A DNA stretch of 64,000 nucleotides, taken from assembly GCA_947499555.1 (NCBI GenBank), contig CANMOU010000005.1:80924-144923 (forward strand). The letters run 5' to 3'. Positions 1-8,993 of this stretch are shown here, one piece after another; position 1 is the stretch's first letter, and the number at the start of each line of letters is the position of its first letter. The notes under the pieces were generated by a model that worked only from the letters and a program-made list of their open reading frames with translations, was not told the origin of the DNA and searched no databases. A program made the position numbers and the translations under genes. This DNA comes from an uncultured Roseovarius sp. (GTDB taxonomy: Bacteria > Pseudomonadota > Alphaproteobacteria > Rhodobacterales > Rhodobacteraceae).

Positions 1-1467
1 AACGGGCCGGAAAGCTTTACCCATGACAACGCGCCCCTGATGGGGGAAGCACCCGATCTCAAGGGATTCTGGTTTTGCTGTGGGATGAATTCCTCGGGCA
101 TTGCCCTGGGCGGCGGCGCGGGATGGGTTACGGCAGAATGGATCACCTCGGGCAAGCCGCCGCTTGATGCGTCGAGCCTTGATGTGAAACGCTTTCCAGA
201 TGCGCTGGACACTGTGCGCGCGCTGCAAGATCGTATTCCCGAGGTGCTGTCGCATCACTTTACCGTCCGCTATCCAGGCCGCGAGATGCAAAGCGCGCGC
301 GGGGTGCGCCGGTCAGCCGTACATGACCGGATGGCAGAACGCGGTGCCTATTTCGCTGCGCGCTCGGGTTGGGAAAAGCCGCAATGGTTCGATGCAGATC
401 TCGTCAACAAGGATGTCGAACTGAAATTTGGCCGCCCCGTCTGGCAGGATGCGGTGGAGCGTGAATGTGCCGCGGTGCGCTGTGGTGTGGCCGTGTTCGA
501 GCAATCCTCTTTTGGCAAAATTCGTATTGAGGGCGCCGATGCCGAAGCGATGCTGCAACACCTGTGCGCCGCTGACATCTCAAGACCCAGGCGGGCCAAT
601 TACACGCCTGTTCTCAACGAAGACGGTGGTTTCGTCTCAGACCTGACTGTCATTCGCGACGGGGAGAACGCGTTCATCGCCATCACCGGCACAGCACAGA
701 CCGAGCGTGATCTGGCCTATTTCAAGCACCACGCCGAAGGCCGAAACGTGGTGGTGACCGATGTCACATCCGGGCTTGGAACACTGCTTGTCACCGGACC
801 CGATGCGCGGAGCGCCTTGGCCAATTTGACCCCCACCGATTTGTCAACCGAGGCGTTTCCCTTCGCCACAGCCCGCGAGATTGAGGTCGGCTATGCCCGC
901 GCTTTGGCGGTTCGCATGTCCTTCGCCGGCGAGATCGGTTGGGAGTTGCATCTACCCACCGAGGTTCTGGCCAGCGTTTGGGAAAGCTTGTTCGAGGCCT
1001 GGCCCGATCTGGTCGCTGCCGGGTCCTATGCGCTCAACACTTGCCGGTTGGAGAAGGGCTTTCGCAGTTGGGGGCATGACATCGGCCCTACCGACGATGC
1101 CCTGTCGAGCGGAATGGGTTTCAACATCGACTGGTCCAAGGATTTCATCGGCCAGGAGGCGCTTGAGGAAATCCGCGCCAAGGGGCTCACCCGGCGATTG
1201 GTCGCGCTCAGTTTCGACGGGGCAAGCTGGCCCTCAGGACATCACCCGGTCTACCGCGAAGGCGTTTTTGCCGGGGAAGTAACATCTGCGGCAAACTCGG
1301 CCTTTCTGGGGTCGTCCGTCGCTCTGGCCTGGATCGAGCAGGGGGATATGAGCACCGAGGCCCTGAGCGCCGACACCTTCGAAGTGGAGGTACAGGACAG
1401 ACGCTATCCCGCAACCCTGCATGTCAAACCGCTTTACGACCCCAAGGGCGAGAAGCTGCGCATCTAG
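1..1467 (+). CDS. FAD-dependent dimethylglycine/sarcosine dehydrogenase-type oxidoreductase with GcvT domain (5' partial)
   Basis: The frame is open from base 1 and enters the window inside the FAD domain, at a stretch reading NGPESFTHD followed by the glycine-rich CGMNSSGIALGGGAGW, both typical of the C-terminal FAD-binding part of dimethylglycine and sarcosine dehydrogenases. The methionine at position 40 is internal, not the start. From about residue 130 the protein is a GcvT-like aminomethyltransferase domain with its C-terminal barrel, which in this family binds folate and captures the one-carbon unit released by oxidative N-demethylation. 488 residues are visible; complete members have about 800. 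The neighbouring MttB and DgcA-type genes fit methylated-amine catabolism. Substrate is inferred, not seen. Confidence 0.85.
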   Translation, partial: NGPESFTHDNAPLMGEAPDLKGFWFCCGMNSSGIALGGGAGWVTAEWITSGKPPLDASSLDVKRFPDALDTVRALQDRIPEVLSHHFTVRYPGREMQSARGVRRSAVHDRMAERGAYFAARSGWEKPQWFDADLVNKDVELKFGRPVWQDAVERECAAVRCGVAVFEQSSFGKIRIEGADAEAMLQHLCAADISRPRRANYTPVLNEDGGFVSDLTVIRDGENAFIAITGTAQTERDLAYFKHHAEGRNVVVTDVTSGLGTLLVTGPDARSALANLTPTDLSTEAFPFATAREIEVGYARALAVRMSFAGEIGWELHLPTEVLASVWESLFEAWPDLVAAGSYALNTCRLEKGFRSWGHDIGPTDDALSSGMGFNIDWSKDFIGQEALEEIRAKGLTRRLVALSFDGASWPSGHHPVYREGVFAGEVTSAANSAFLGSSVALAWIEQGDMSTEALSADTFEVEVQDRRYPATLHVKPLYDPKGEKLRI

Positions 1468-1523
1468 GGCATTCGATGAAATACTTGAATCAGAGCTTTT
1501 GAACGAACGCAGCGCGCGGTCGG

Positions 1524-1539
1524 GGGGTGCCTGCACCCC
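1524..1539. terminator. GC-rich hairpin between convergent genes
   Basis: GGGGTGC and GCACCCC form a perfect inverted repeat around CT in the 109-base gap between two convergent genes. It could stop transcription from both sides. There is no clear T-run on either side, so the role is inferred from position only. Confidence 0.4.
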
Positions 1540-1576
1540 GCGTGTCTCTGATGCCTCAGGTGAAAGACCGGACGCT

Positions 1577-3007
1577 TTAACCTGTCACGCCATGCCAGAG
1601 CACCAGACGCTGCTCGGTCATTTCTTCGATCGCGTAGCGGGGGCCTTCCTTGCCGTGGCCGCTTTCGCGCACACCACCGAAAGGCATGGCATCCAACCGA
1701 CTGCTGGACGCGGAATTGAGATGGACGGTGCCTGCGCGCAGGTTTTCCGACGCATGGAACGCCTTCTGAAGATCATTCGTGAACACGCCCACGGCCAGCC
1801 CATAAGGCAAGGCATTATAGTGGGCTACGGCGTCGCGCAGAGCCTCAACCGCAATCACGCTCACCACGGGGCCGAACACTTCTTCGCGGATCAAGTCGTG
1901 ATCGGCGGGGACATTTGACAGGACTGTTGGCGCGACCACGGTGCCTGTCCGCGTACCACCGGCATGTAGGGTTGCCCCGGCAGACTGCGCATCCTTGATC
2001 CAGCCCTCCACGCGGATGGCCTCGGCCTCCGAGATCATCGGCCCCACCTTGGTATCAGACGCGCGGGGGTCACCCGAAGGCAGCGCCTGCGCCAGATCTG
2101 CAAGACGTGCCGTCAGATCATCAGCAATGGCGCGCTCGGCGTAGACGATCTGGGTCGAGGTACAGACCTGTCCCGCCTTGGCAAAGCCCGCCCGGGTGAT
2201 ATCAGCGCTGACCACGTCCAGATTGGCATCAGCGGCCACCAGCGTGGCGGCGATACTGCCCAGCTCCAGCGAAGATGGGCGCAAGCCGATGGTGCGCGCG
2301 ATATGCGCGCCCACATCCGTACTGCCGGTAAAGTGATAGAAGGCCGGACGCGGATCGGTCAGCAGTTGCTCACCCACGGTGCGGCCCGCGCCCACAACCG
2401 AACCGAGCCAACCCGGCGGCAACCCGGCCTCGGCAAAAAGATCGCAGAGGATCGTTGTGCTGGCCGGGGTCAGGCTGGGCGCTTTCAGGACAATGCTGTT
2501 GCCCGCCGCCAACGCCGGGGCGATCTTGTGGACCGGTGTATTGAGCGGTGAGTTGAAGGCGGTGATGGCCACCACAACGCCTAAAGGCTTGCGCCGCAGA
2601 TAACCCAGTTTACCAGCACCACCCGGCATGCCTTCAATTGGCACCATATCTTCGTGCAGCCGAGTCGCTTCTTCGGCTGTAATGCGCAATGTCAGGGCTG
2701 CGCGCTCCACCTCCTTGGCGGCCTCGGTCAGGGTCTGGCCGCTTTCGGCACAGATGATGTCGCGCAATTCGTCGGCGTGGGATTCAATGCCGGTGGCCAC
2801 TAGGCCCAGAATGCGCACCCGCTCGGCCACGGGAATCGGAGGCCCCGCAAAGGCCGCCTCAGCACTTGCGATGACGTCACTGACGCGTTCGGGTGATGTT
2901 TCATGAAACGCAGCAATCTGCGCGCCGGTGAACTTGTCGATGACCGCCTGGGGCGGGCCTTCGGCCGGTGTCCAGCTGTTGTTGAGAAAAGATGTTACAG
3001 GTTTCAA
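1577..3007 (-). CDS. NAD(P)-dependent aldehyde dehydrogenase
   Basis: Member of the aldehyde dehydrogenase superfamily, 476 residues, full length. Visible active-site residues are Asn152 (in TAFNSP), Glu248 (in LELGS) and the nucleophile Cys282 (in AGQVCTS); the cofactor-binding FTGST lies at 227-231. It oxidises an aldehyde to a carboxylate or acyl-CoA in the cytoplasm. Its ATG overlaps the stop of the upstream MmgE/PrpD gene by four bases, so the two are translationally coupled and form the end of a leftward operon that starts with an acyl-CoA dehydrogenase. Succinate-semialdehyde or benzaldehyde dehydrogenase-like relatives are the closest in feel, but I cannot fix the substrate. Confidence 0.88.
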   Translation of the reverse strand: MKPVTSFLNNSWTPAEGPPQAVIDKFTGAQIAAFHETSPERVSDVIASAEAAFAGPPIPVAERVRILGLVATGIESHADELRDIICAESGQTLTEAAKEVERAALTLRITAEEATRLHEDMVPIEGMPGGAGKLGYLRRKPLGVVVAITAFNSPLNTPVHKIAPALAAGNSIVLKAPSLTPASTTILCDLFAEAGLPPGWLGSVVGAGRTVGEQLLTDPRPAFYHFTGSTDVGAHIARTIGLRPSSLELGSIAATLVAADANLDVVSADITRAGFAKAGQVCTSTQIVYAERAIADDLTARLADLAQALPSGDPRASDTKVGPMISEAEAIRVEGWIKDAQSAGATLHAGGTRTGTVVAPTVLSNVPADHDLIREEVFGPVVSVIAVEALRDAVAHYNALPYGLAVGVFTNDLQKAFHASENLRAGTVHLNSASSSRLDAMPFGGVRESGHGKEGPRYAIEEMTEQRLVLWHGVTG

Positions 3008-4371
3008 CCGGGGGTCTCCTGACGGGATGTTCTGGCGAGGGGCAACGATGCGCGCCGCAAGCCTGATACCTGACCCAGTTTATCGCACCAGTCGATCCAG
3101 GCCTGTGCTGTTTCTCTGAACGGGCTATTGTGCAAGAGGGCTGTCATCTTGGCAGTCAGCTCCGCATTGCTCAGCGGGTTTTCGGGCGCGCCTTTGCGCG
3201 TTTCGGTGTGGGCGAAGTGTTCCGTGCCATCCTGCATATGCAAACGCAACGACGCCCCGCGAAGAGCAGGAAAAGCGGCATCAAAGGCAGGGCTGGCCTG
3301 CACTTCAACCTTTTGGCAAAGCGCCTGCACGGCTGCGTCTGACAGTGCCGCCTCCAGTGCAGAGACGCGCGACAGGTCGTGCCCGCAAAGGACGGCCGCC
3401 ACGCAGAATGCGATGCTGAACCGGGCTTCAAATACGGTTTCTGGCGCGGGATTGCCTGCGGCATCGATTGCTGCAGTGTAGGTGTGCACCATGACTTGCT
3501 CAATCGCCTGCGGATTGGCTTTCATGTCCAATGCGGCATCAATGGCCGCAAAGGTATGCCCGCAGGCGGCAAAGCGTTTCAGGGTCGATTGGGTGATCGT
3601 ATAGCTGTCAAAGAGATCATCGAGGCATCCAGACAGATCAGCGCCTTGGCCCATAGCCGCAGCAAGCCCGACGGGTCCGGACAACATGGCGTCCGACCCG
3701 GTGAATCCAGCCTGTGCCAATGACGCGGCCAGAACCCCGCTTTCGGCCGCACGTCCGGCGTGGAGCGGTTTCGTCATGCCTTCACTTCGGAAGGCTTGCT
3801 TGAGCCCCGCTGCCATCGTGGCGGCATTGGCAATGGCCCAATCGGACTGATCACGCGGGAGGCCCAGGGCAACCGCCGCCGCCACGACACTGCCAATGGC
3901 GCCGACCGTGCCAGTCGTGTGCCAGTATTGATAGTGTGCGGGGTTGATCGCCGCACCGATCCTGTTGGAGATTTCATAACCTGCCACCACGGCCCGCAGC
4001 AAACCCATGCCATGGGTTCCGTTTTGCTGTGCCGCGGATAGCGCCGCCGGGATCACGCAGACACCCGGATGATAAAGCGCAGGTGCGTAGATATCATCAA
4101 GCTCCAGCGCGTGGGACAGCGTGCCATTGATCAACGCGGCCTGCCGGGCGGAGGTCTCGGGCAGGCCGGGAAACAAGCATGTGCTGTGGCCCGTACTGCC
4201 TTCGGAGGCGGCAAACTGCTGTACCGCCAGTCCCACCGGGGCGGTGTTGCCCGCCAGAGCGCAGGCGAGCCAATCTAGCACGGCCCGCTTTGCCCCCCGG
4301 ATGACATCCTCCGGCAGCGCCGCAGTCTGAAACCGGAGGACCGCTTGGGATATCTGATGCTCAACGCTCAT
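3004..4371 (-). CDS. MmgE/PrpD family protein
   Basis: 455 residues from the ATG at 4371, which begins MSVEHQISQAVLRF, the usual N-terminus of MmgE/PrpD proteins. A longer frame reaching back to 4470 would run into the upstream acyl-CoA dehydrogenase and is not favoured. The family includes 2-methylcitrate dehydratase, cis-aconitate decarboxylase and many uncharacterised catabolic dehydratases; the all-helical domain with GNTAPVGLA and LSHALELDD motifs is present. It sits between acyl-CoA dehydrogenase and aldehyde dehydrogenase genes on the same strand, which suggests a dehydratase or hydratase step on a short dicarboxylic or branched acid. Substrate unknown. Confidence 0.83.
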   Translation of the reverse strand: MSVEHQISQAVLRFQTAALPEDVIRGAKRAVLDWLACALAGNTAPVGLAVQQFAASEGSTGHSTCLFPGLPETSARQAALINGTLSHALELDDIYAPALYHPGVCVIPAALSAAQQNGTHGMGLLRAVVAGYEISNRIGAAINPAHYQYWHTTGTVGAIGSVVAAAVALGLPRDQSDWAIANAATMAAGLKQAFRSEGMTKPLHAGRAAESGVLAASLAQAGFTGSDAMLSGPVGLAAAMGQGADLSGCLDDLFDSYTITQSTLKRFAACGHTFAAIDAALDMKANPQAIEQVMVHTYTAAIDAAGNPAPETVFEARFSIAFCVAAVLCGHDLSRVSALEAALSDAAVQALCQKVEVQASPAFDAAFPALRGASLRLHMQDGTEHFAHTETRKGAPENPLSNAELTAKMTALLHNSPFRETAQAWIDWCDKLGQVSGLRRASLPLARTSRQETPG

Positions 4372-4402
4372 CTGCAGTCGACCCGCCAGATTGCCGACAG
4401 GT

Positions 4403-5572
4403 TCACTCCGCCGCCCGCACAGCCGGTTGAGGCTTCTGGCTGAAGCGTGTCTCGAATACACCTTCGGCAATGCGATTCAGCATCATCTCGACCGAACCGC
4501 CGGCGATCATCCAGCCCCGCGTGCGCCGCACGCAATATTGCACGATGCTGTCCTCGGAAAACCCGAGCGCGCCCATGGCCTGCATGGCGCGATCCGCCAC
4601 CGCATGGCCCGTGCGGTTGCACAGGCATTTGGCCATCGCTGTCAGATGCGGATCGGGCAGACCGTCCACATCGCTAAGTGCTGCGCGGTAGAGCATCATC
4701 TGAGCCGCTTCCAACTCCATTGCGCTTTCGGCAAATTGCCATTGCAGGCCCTGAAACTCCATCAGGAACCTGCCGAACTGCCGCCGTGTCTGCACGTGAT
4801 CCTTGGCCACATTGAACGCGTGACGCCCAAGCGCGAGCGAGCGCGCCGCATTGCCCAGCCGTTCGACGTTAAAGCCCGAAATCTGCTTTTTGAACCCGCC
4901 TTCGGGCAGCAGCACGTTTTCGACAGGCACATAGACGTCGTCAAAAAAGAGCTGCCGCCAGGCTTCACCATTCATGAAGCGGGCCTCTTTGCCCAGTGTG
5001 AAGCCCTCTGCACCTTTTTCGATCAGAACCGAGCCGATCCCGTTCAGGCCGGGACCAAAGCGCACATAAACTAGGAACACATCCGCCACCGAAGAATGGG
5101 TGGAAAACACCTTGGTGCCGCTCACCCGAAAGCCATCCCCGTCAGGTGTGGCGCGGGTTTTCAATTCGGTGACGGCCGAGCCTGCCTGTGGCTCGGACAT
5201 GCCAAGCGAGATGATCTGCGAGCCATCCAGCAACCCGGGCAGGTACTTTTCTTTTTGTGCGGGGCTGGCATATTCGGAAAACGTGCGGATCGGGCCAAAA
5301 TTTCCCGCCTGCACCAGATCGGCGCTTTTGGGACAGGCCAGCGCCACCTGTTCGATCGCAATGACCGCATCCATCAGCGTGCCGCCGATCCCGCCATCCT
5401 CTTCTGGAATTGTGATCCCCAGCAGGCCCTGTTCGCTCAGCTTTGCAGCCACATCCAATGCGGCTTTCTCGGATTGGGCGCGCTGAACCGCGCCACTTGC
5501 AAGCTCACGCTGGGAAAATCCGGCGACGCTGTCGCGAAACATGGTCTGTTCAGAAGTGAGTGCAAAATCCAT
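4403..5572 (-). CDS. Acyl-CoA dehydrogenase family protein
   Basis: 389 residues, standard length. N-terminal helical domain, beta domain with SEPQAGSA at about 126-133, C-terminal helical domain. The usual catalytic glutamate near the C-terminus (EGT motif) is replaced: the segment reads WMIAGGSVEMM, with Gly358 at the expected position. A glutamate is present at 237 in NVERLGNAA, the helix that carries the base in isovaleryl-CoA and long-chain acyl-CoA dehydrogenases. The enzyme therefore probably keeps activity with a relocated base, as in the isovaleryl-CoA type. First gene of a leftward operon with the MmgE/PrpD and aldehyde dehydrogenase genes; its promoter lies in the 150-base gap shared with the divergent M24 gene. 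Confidence 0.87.
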   Translation of the reverse strand: MDFALTSEQTMFRDSVAGFSQRELASGAVQRAQSEKAALDVAAKLSEQGLLGITIPEEDGGIGGTLMDAVIAIEQVALACPKSADLVQAGNFGPIRTFSEYASPAQKEKYLPGLLDGSQIISLGMSEPQAGSAVTELKTRATPDGDGFRVSGTKVFSTHSSVADVFLVYVRFGPGLNGIGSVLIEKGAEGFTLGKEARFMNGEAWRQLFFDDVYVPVENVLLPEGGFKKQISGFNVERLGNAARSLALGRHAFNVAKDHVQTRRQFGRFLMEFQGLQWQFAESAMELEAAQMMLYRAALSDVDGLPDPHLTAMAKCLCNRTGHAVADRAMQAMGALGFSEDSIVQYCVRRTRGWMIAGGSVEMMLNRIAEGVFETRFSQKPQPAVRAAE

Positions 5573-5722
5573 GGAAAACGCCCTTTAACTGTGCTTTTAC
5601 CATCTCAGGTAATGCATGTCGCGGCAAATGAACGGCGTTTAGCGCACCCATACCGAAGATTTATATCCCGGGCGCGGCGTCAAATGTAGTGTTGTTCGCA
5701 CAACGCAAGATGGGGCTACAAA
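5573..5722. promoter_or_regulatory. Divergent promoter region with inverted repeat at 5691-5704
   Basis: This 150-base gap separates two divergent genes. It holds a perfect inverted repeat, GTTGT and ACAAC around TCGC, 19 bases before the start of the rightward M24 gene, a plausible operator for a regulator of that gene. An AT-rich stretch (ATTTATAT at about 5670) could serve as a -10 element. The binding protein is unknown; no regulator gene is adjacent. Confidence 0.4.
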
Positions 5723-6955
5723 ATGAATATCTCTTCGCCAGATTTGGCCGTTCTGAACGATAACTGGAGCGATCTGCGGCAGTTCAAAGCGTTGCCCGAA
5801 ATTGATCACGACAGGCTGATCGCCTACCGTCAGGGCCGCCTGCGCGAACAGATGAAACTACATGACGTGGCCGCCCTTGTGGTCGTGAACCCGGTCAGCC
5901 TGCGCTATGCCGCGAATTACGCCACCTACATGCCGTTCCAATCGCGCATCCCGTCCACCTATCTATTCATGGCGCAGGACGGACCGTCTGTCATCTATGG
6001 TGCCTATGCCGAGGGGCTTCCCGTGGAACGCTCCGAGCCGACGCTGGGTATTTCCGTCTTTGACGCGGGCGATCAGATGTCCGAAGGTGCGCGGCGCCTG
6101 GCGGATGATCTGGTGAATTACCTGTCTGAAATCGGCAGCGACAACCGCCGCGTGGCGATCGAGGTGGTCAATCCCAGTGTCACGCAGGCCTGTCTGCAAG
6201 GCGGGCTCGAGGTGGTCGATGGCATGGCGCTGACCGAAATGGCCCGGGTGATCAAAAATGTGGATGAGCTGGCGTGTATCCGCTGGTCCGTCGCTGTGGC
6301 CGAGCTGGGTATCGCAAAAATGAAGGAGGCACTGCGCCCCGGCGTCACTGAAACGCAGCTCTGGGGGCTGTTGAATTATACCAACCTCGCAAATCAGGGC
6401 GAATGGCATGACGGTCGTATGCTCTGCTCGGGGCCGCGGACAAATCCCTGGCTGCAGGAGGCATCGCAGCGCATCGTTGAATCGGGTGATCTGGTCGGGT
6501 TCGACACGGATATGGTCGGGCCAATGGGCTATTTCTGCGATATCTCGCGCACCTTCCATTGTGGCCCGGCCAAGCCGACGAAACGGCAGAAATACATTTA
6601 CGGGCAGGCCCTTGCCGAGGTGCGACACAATACGCAGATCCTGCGTCCCGGCATCACCCTGCGCGAGGTTCAGGCGCAGTGCTATGAGGTGCCTGAAGAG
6701 TTTCGCGAACAGGCCTATACCTGTTCCTTTCATGGGGTTGGCATGTGTGATGAATGGCCCCGCATAAACCCACCGTACCGCGGTCCGAACCCTTATGACG
6801 GTGTGCTTGAGCCCGGAATGATCCTAACGGTCGAAAGCTATATGGGCGCTATGGGTGAGCGCGATGGTGTGAAGCTGGAAGAGCAGGTGCTGATCACCGA
6901 AGACGGGATCGAGCAGATGTCGAGCTATCCGATGGAAGAGTGTCTGCTGGATTGA
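5723..6955 (+). CDS. M24 family metallohydrolase closely resembling DMSP lyase DddP
   Basis: 410 residues with the creatinase/aminopeptidase P pita-bread fold. All metal ligands are present: Asp261 and Asp263 (GFDTD), Asp273 (CDISR), His337 (FHGVG), Glu371 (TVESY) and Glu386 (KLEEQ). As I recall the DddP structure, its ligands are Asp295/297/307, His371, Glu406/421 with catalytic Tyr366 and Asp377; the same spacing holds here within one residue, and Tyr332 and Asp343 (in HGVGMCDEWP) fall exactly at the two catalytic positions. DddP cleaves dimethylsulfoniopropionate to DMS and acrylate. The N-terminal half, which helps shape the pocket, looks less like DddP, so another onium or amide substrate is possible. 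An SD-like GGGG precedes the ATG. Confidence 0.75.
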   Translation: MNISSPDLAVLNDNWSDLRQFKALPEIDHDRLIAYRQGRLREQMKLHDVAALVVVNPVSLRYAANYATYMPFQSRIPSTYLFMAQDGPSVIYGAYAEGLPVERSEPTLGISVFDAGDQMSEGARRLADDLVNYLSEIGSDNRRVAIEVVNPSVTQACLQGGLEVVDGMALTEMARVIKNVDELACIRWSVAVAELGIAKMKEALRPGVTETQLWGLLNYTNLANQGEWHDGRMLCSGPRTNPWLQEASQRIVESGDLVGFDTDMVGPMGYFCDISRTFHCGPAKPTKRQKYIYGQALAEVRHNTQILRPGITLREVQAQCYEVPEEFREQAYTCSFHGVGMCDEWPRINPPYRGPNPYDGVLEPGMILTVESYMGAMGERDGVKLEEQVLITEDGIEQMSSYPMEECLLD

Positions 6956-7015
6956 AAGCTAACCGTGGTTGTTGCCAGTGTGACGTGCGGGACCGCGTAA
7001 ATTGCTGGCCGACAC

Positions 7016-8977
7016 CTAAACCAAATCGCGCGCAACCTTCCAACCTTCAAGCACCGCTTCTTCGGCGGTACGCGCAGCAAGGCAATCGCCGATCTCACGG
7101 AGCGGTGTCTGGCCTGAGCCAAGCACGTCGATCAACCCGCGTCGGGGCTTGTAAGGCGCGCAGATTATCAAGGTATCAACACCCTCAACCTCAATCGGGG
7201 TCAGGGCGGTTGTGTGCTCGAAATAGACACTGTCACCTTCTGCACCGAAAAGGCGCGTGTAGGGCGTGACCTCGACCCCGGCCGCGAAAAGTCGTCCGGC
7301 GGCGGCGTCCCGCATGTAGGGCATCAGATGTGCGCCAGGTTGTGGTGCGTTCACAAAGAGCCGAACATGGCTGCCTTCGGCGGCCAGCTTTTCGGCAAGC
7401 CCCACCCCTATCCAGTCAGATCGCCCGTCAGCAATGACTACCGTTTTGCCAGGGTTTGCCGCACCGGTCAAAACATCCGCATCAGTGACAACATCACAGC
7501 CGGAGTCACCTTCGATATCCGGGAGTTCCGCCGTGGCACCTGTGGCCATGATCACGTGATCAGCCTCGGCTAACAGCGGATGATCAGGTGAAATTTCGGT
7601 GTTCAGGTGGATTTTCACCTGCGCGAGGCCAAGGGCATGTTCCAGATTAGTGATCAAACCGCCAAATTCCGCACGGTCCGGCAGAAGCTGTGCCAACAAC
7701 GCCTGTCCACCCAGCCGGGGCCCGGCCTCGGCCAGAGTGACGTGATGTCCGACCTGAGCGGTTTCAACCGCCGCCTTCATCCCCGCCGGGCCACCGCCAA
7801 CGACGAGAACGCGCGCCGGGCTGGAGGTACTGGGCGTGGCTCCAAGGTACTCACGGCCAGACGAAGGGTTCTGAATACAGGAGATCGGCACGCCCAGAAA
7901 GAAATGTCCGATACAGGCCTGATTGCAGCCAATGCAGGCGCGGATATCCTCTGCGCGGCCGTCGTTCGCCTTGGCAGGCAGTTCCGGGTCACAAATCAGG
8001 GCGCGGGTCATCCCGCAGGCATCGGCCTTTCCGCTGGCAATAATCTTCTCTGCGGTTTGCGGCTGCACGATCCGTCCGGTCAGGATAACCGGCACATTCA
8101 GCTGCGCCTTGAATGGCGCACCAAATGGCGCGGAATAACCCTCGGCCTCGTTCATCGGGGCGACGATATGATAAGCGCCGCCGTGACTGGCCGAACTTCC
8201 GAGCGCAAGACTGACAAAATCGACCAGCCCGTCAGCTTCCAACGATTTACAGCAGGCCAGCGCCTCGTCCTGGGTCAGGCCAATATTGTCCAGATCACCC
8301 GCTGAGATGCGGATGCCAACGGCCGGGTCCGGACCGATCCGCTCGCGGATGGCCAGCAACACCTCGCGCAGAAACCGCATCCGGTTGTCAAAACTGCCGC
8401 CATATTCATCTGTGCGGTGGTTCGTGGTCTCACACAGAAACTGCGCGGCAAGATACTGGTAACACGCGACCACCTCGACCCCGTCGAGACCTGCGCGCAT
8501 CATACGCTCTGCCGTGTCGGCAAACCCCTGCACGATCTCGTTGATCATTGGTTTGTCGAGCGTGCGTGGCCGGTTCAGAAACCGCTCATTCGGGACATCA
8601 GAGGCGGACCATGTGACCGTCGCCGTACCGTCATCTGACCCGTGTATCTCACGGCCGGGATGCAACAGCTGGCCATAGACGATAGCGCCCTCGTCGTGCA
8701 GCGCATTAGCCAGCTTGCGTAACCCCGACACGCAAGCCTCATCATGGGCACGCAGGATTTGCGAGGTGTAACAGGCGGTTTCATGCACCGAGGCCACTTG
8801 CAGAACGATCAAGCCCGCGCCACCCGCAGCACGTGCGTGGTGATAGGCAATCATCCGGTCGCTCACCAAGCCGCCTTCCGTCATGGCCGTATCATGGCCG
8901 GTCGAGACGATCCGGTTGCGTACCTCTACTCGCCCGATCTTGAGCGGTGTAAACAGCGTCGGAAAGGCGTGGTTCAT
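7016..8977 (-). CDS. TMADH/DgcA-type NADH:flavin oxidoreductase with 4Fe-4S cluster
   Basis: 653 residues. An Old Yellow Enzyme-like FMN barrel (about 1-345) is followed by four cysteines for a 4Fe-4S cluster at 348, 351, 355 and 367 (CIGCNQAC then C), then a Rossmann domain with GGGPAG at 394-399. The same layout is found in trimethylamine and dimethylamine dehydrogenase, dimethylglycine demethylase DgcA, N-methylproline demethylase and 2,4-dienoyl-CoA reductase. It lies 16 bases downstream of an MttB-family methyltransferase on the same strand, so oxidative demethylation of a methylated amine is the most likely role. No strong SD is seen before the ATG, which suggests coupling to the upstream gene. 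Confidence 0.85.
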   Translation of the reverse strand: MNHAFPTLFTPLKIGRVEVRNRIVSTGHDTAMTEGGLVSDRMIAYHHARAAGGAGLIVLQVASVHETACYTSQILRAHDEACVSGLRKLANALHDEGAIVYGQLLHPGREIHGSDDGTATVTWSASDVPNERFLNRPRTLDKPMINEIVQGFADTAERMMRAGLDGVEVVACYQYLAAQFLCETTNHRTDEYGGSFDNRMRFLREVLLAIRERIGPDPAVGIRISAGDLDNIGLTQDEALACCKSLEADGLVDFVSLALGSSASHGGAYHIVAPMNEAEGYSAPFGAPFKAQLNVPVILTGRIVQPQTAEKIIASGKADACGMTRALICDPELPAKANDGRAEDIRACIGCNQACIGHFFLGVPISCIQNPSSGREYLGATPSTSSPARVLVVGGGPAGMKAAVETAQVGHHVTLAEAGPRLGGQALLAQLLPDRAEFGGLITNLEHALGLAQVKIHLNTEISPDHPLLAEADHVIMATGATAELPDIEGDSGCDVVTDADVLTGAANPGKTVVIADGRSDWIGVGLAEKLAAEGSHVRLFVNAPQPGAHLMPYMRDAAAGRLFAAGVEVTPYTRLFGAEGDSVYFEHTTALTPIEVEGVDTLIICAPYKPRRGLIDVLGSGQTPLREIGDCLAARTAEEAVLEGWKVARDLV

Positions 8978-8993
8978 GCAGGCAAAACCCGTT

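Noticed and set aside
4372-4470. Longer start for the MmgE/PrpD gene
   Set aside because: It would overlap the upstream acyl-CoA dehydrogenase gene and adds residues unlike the family.
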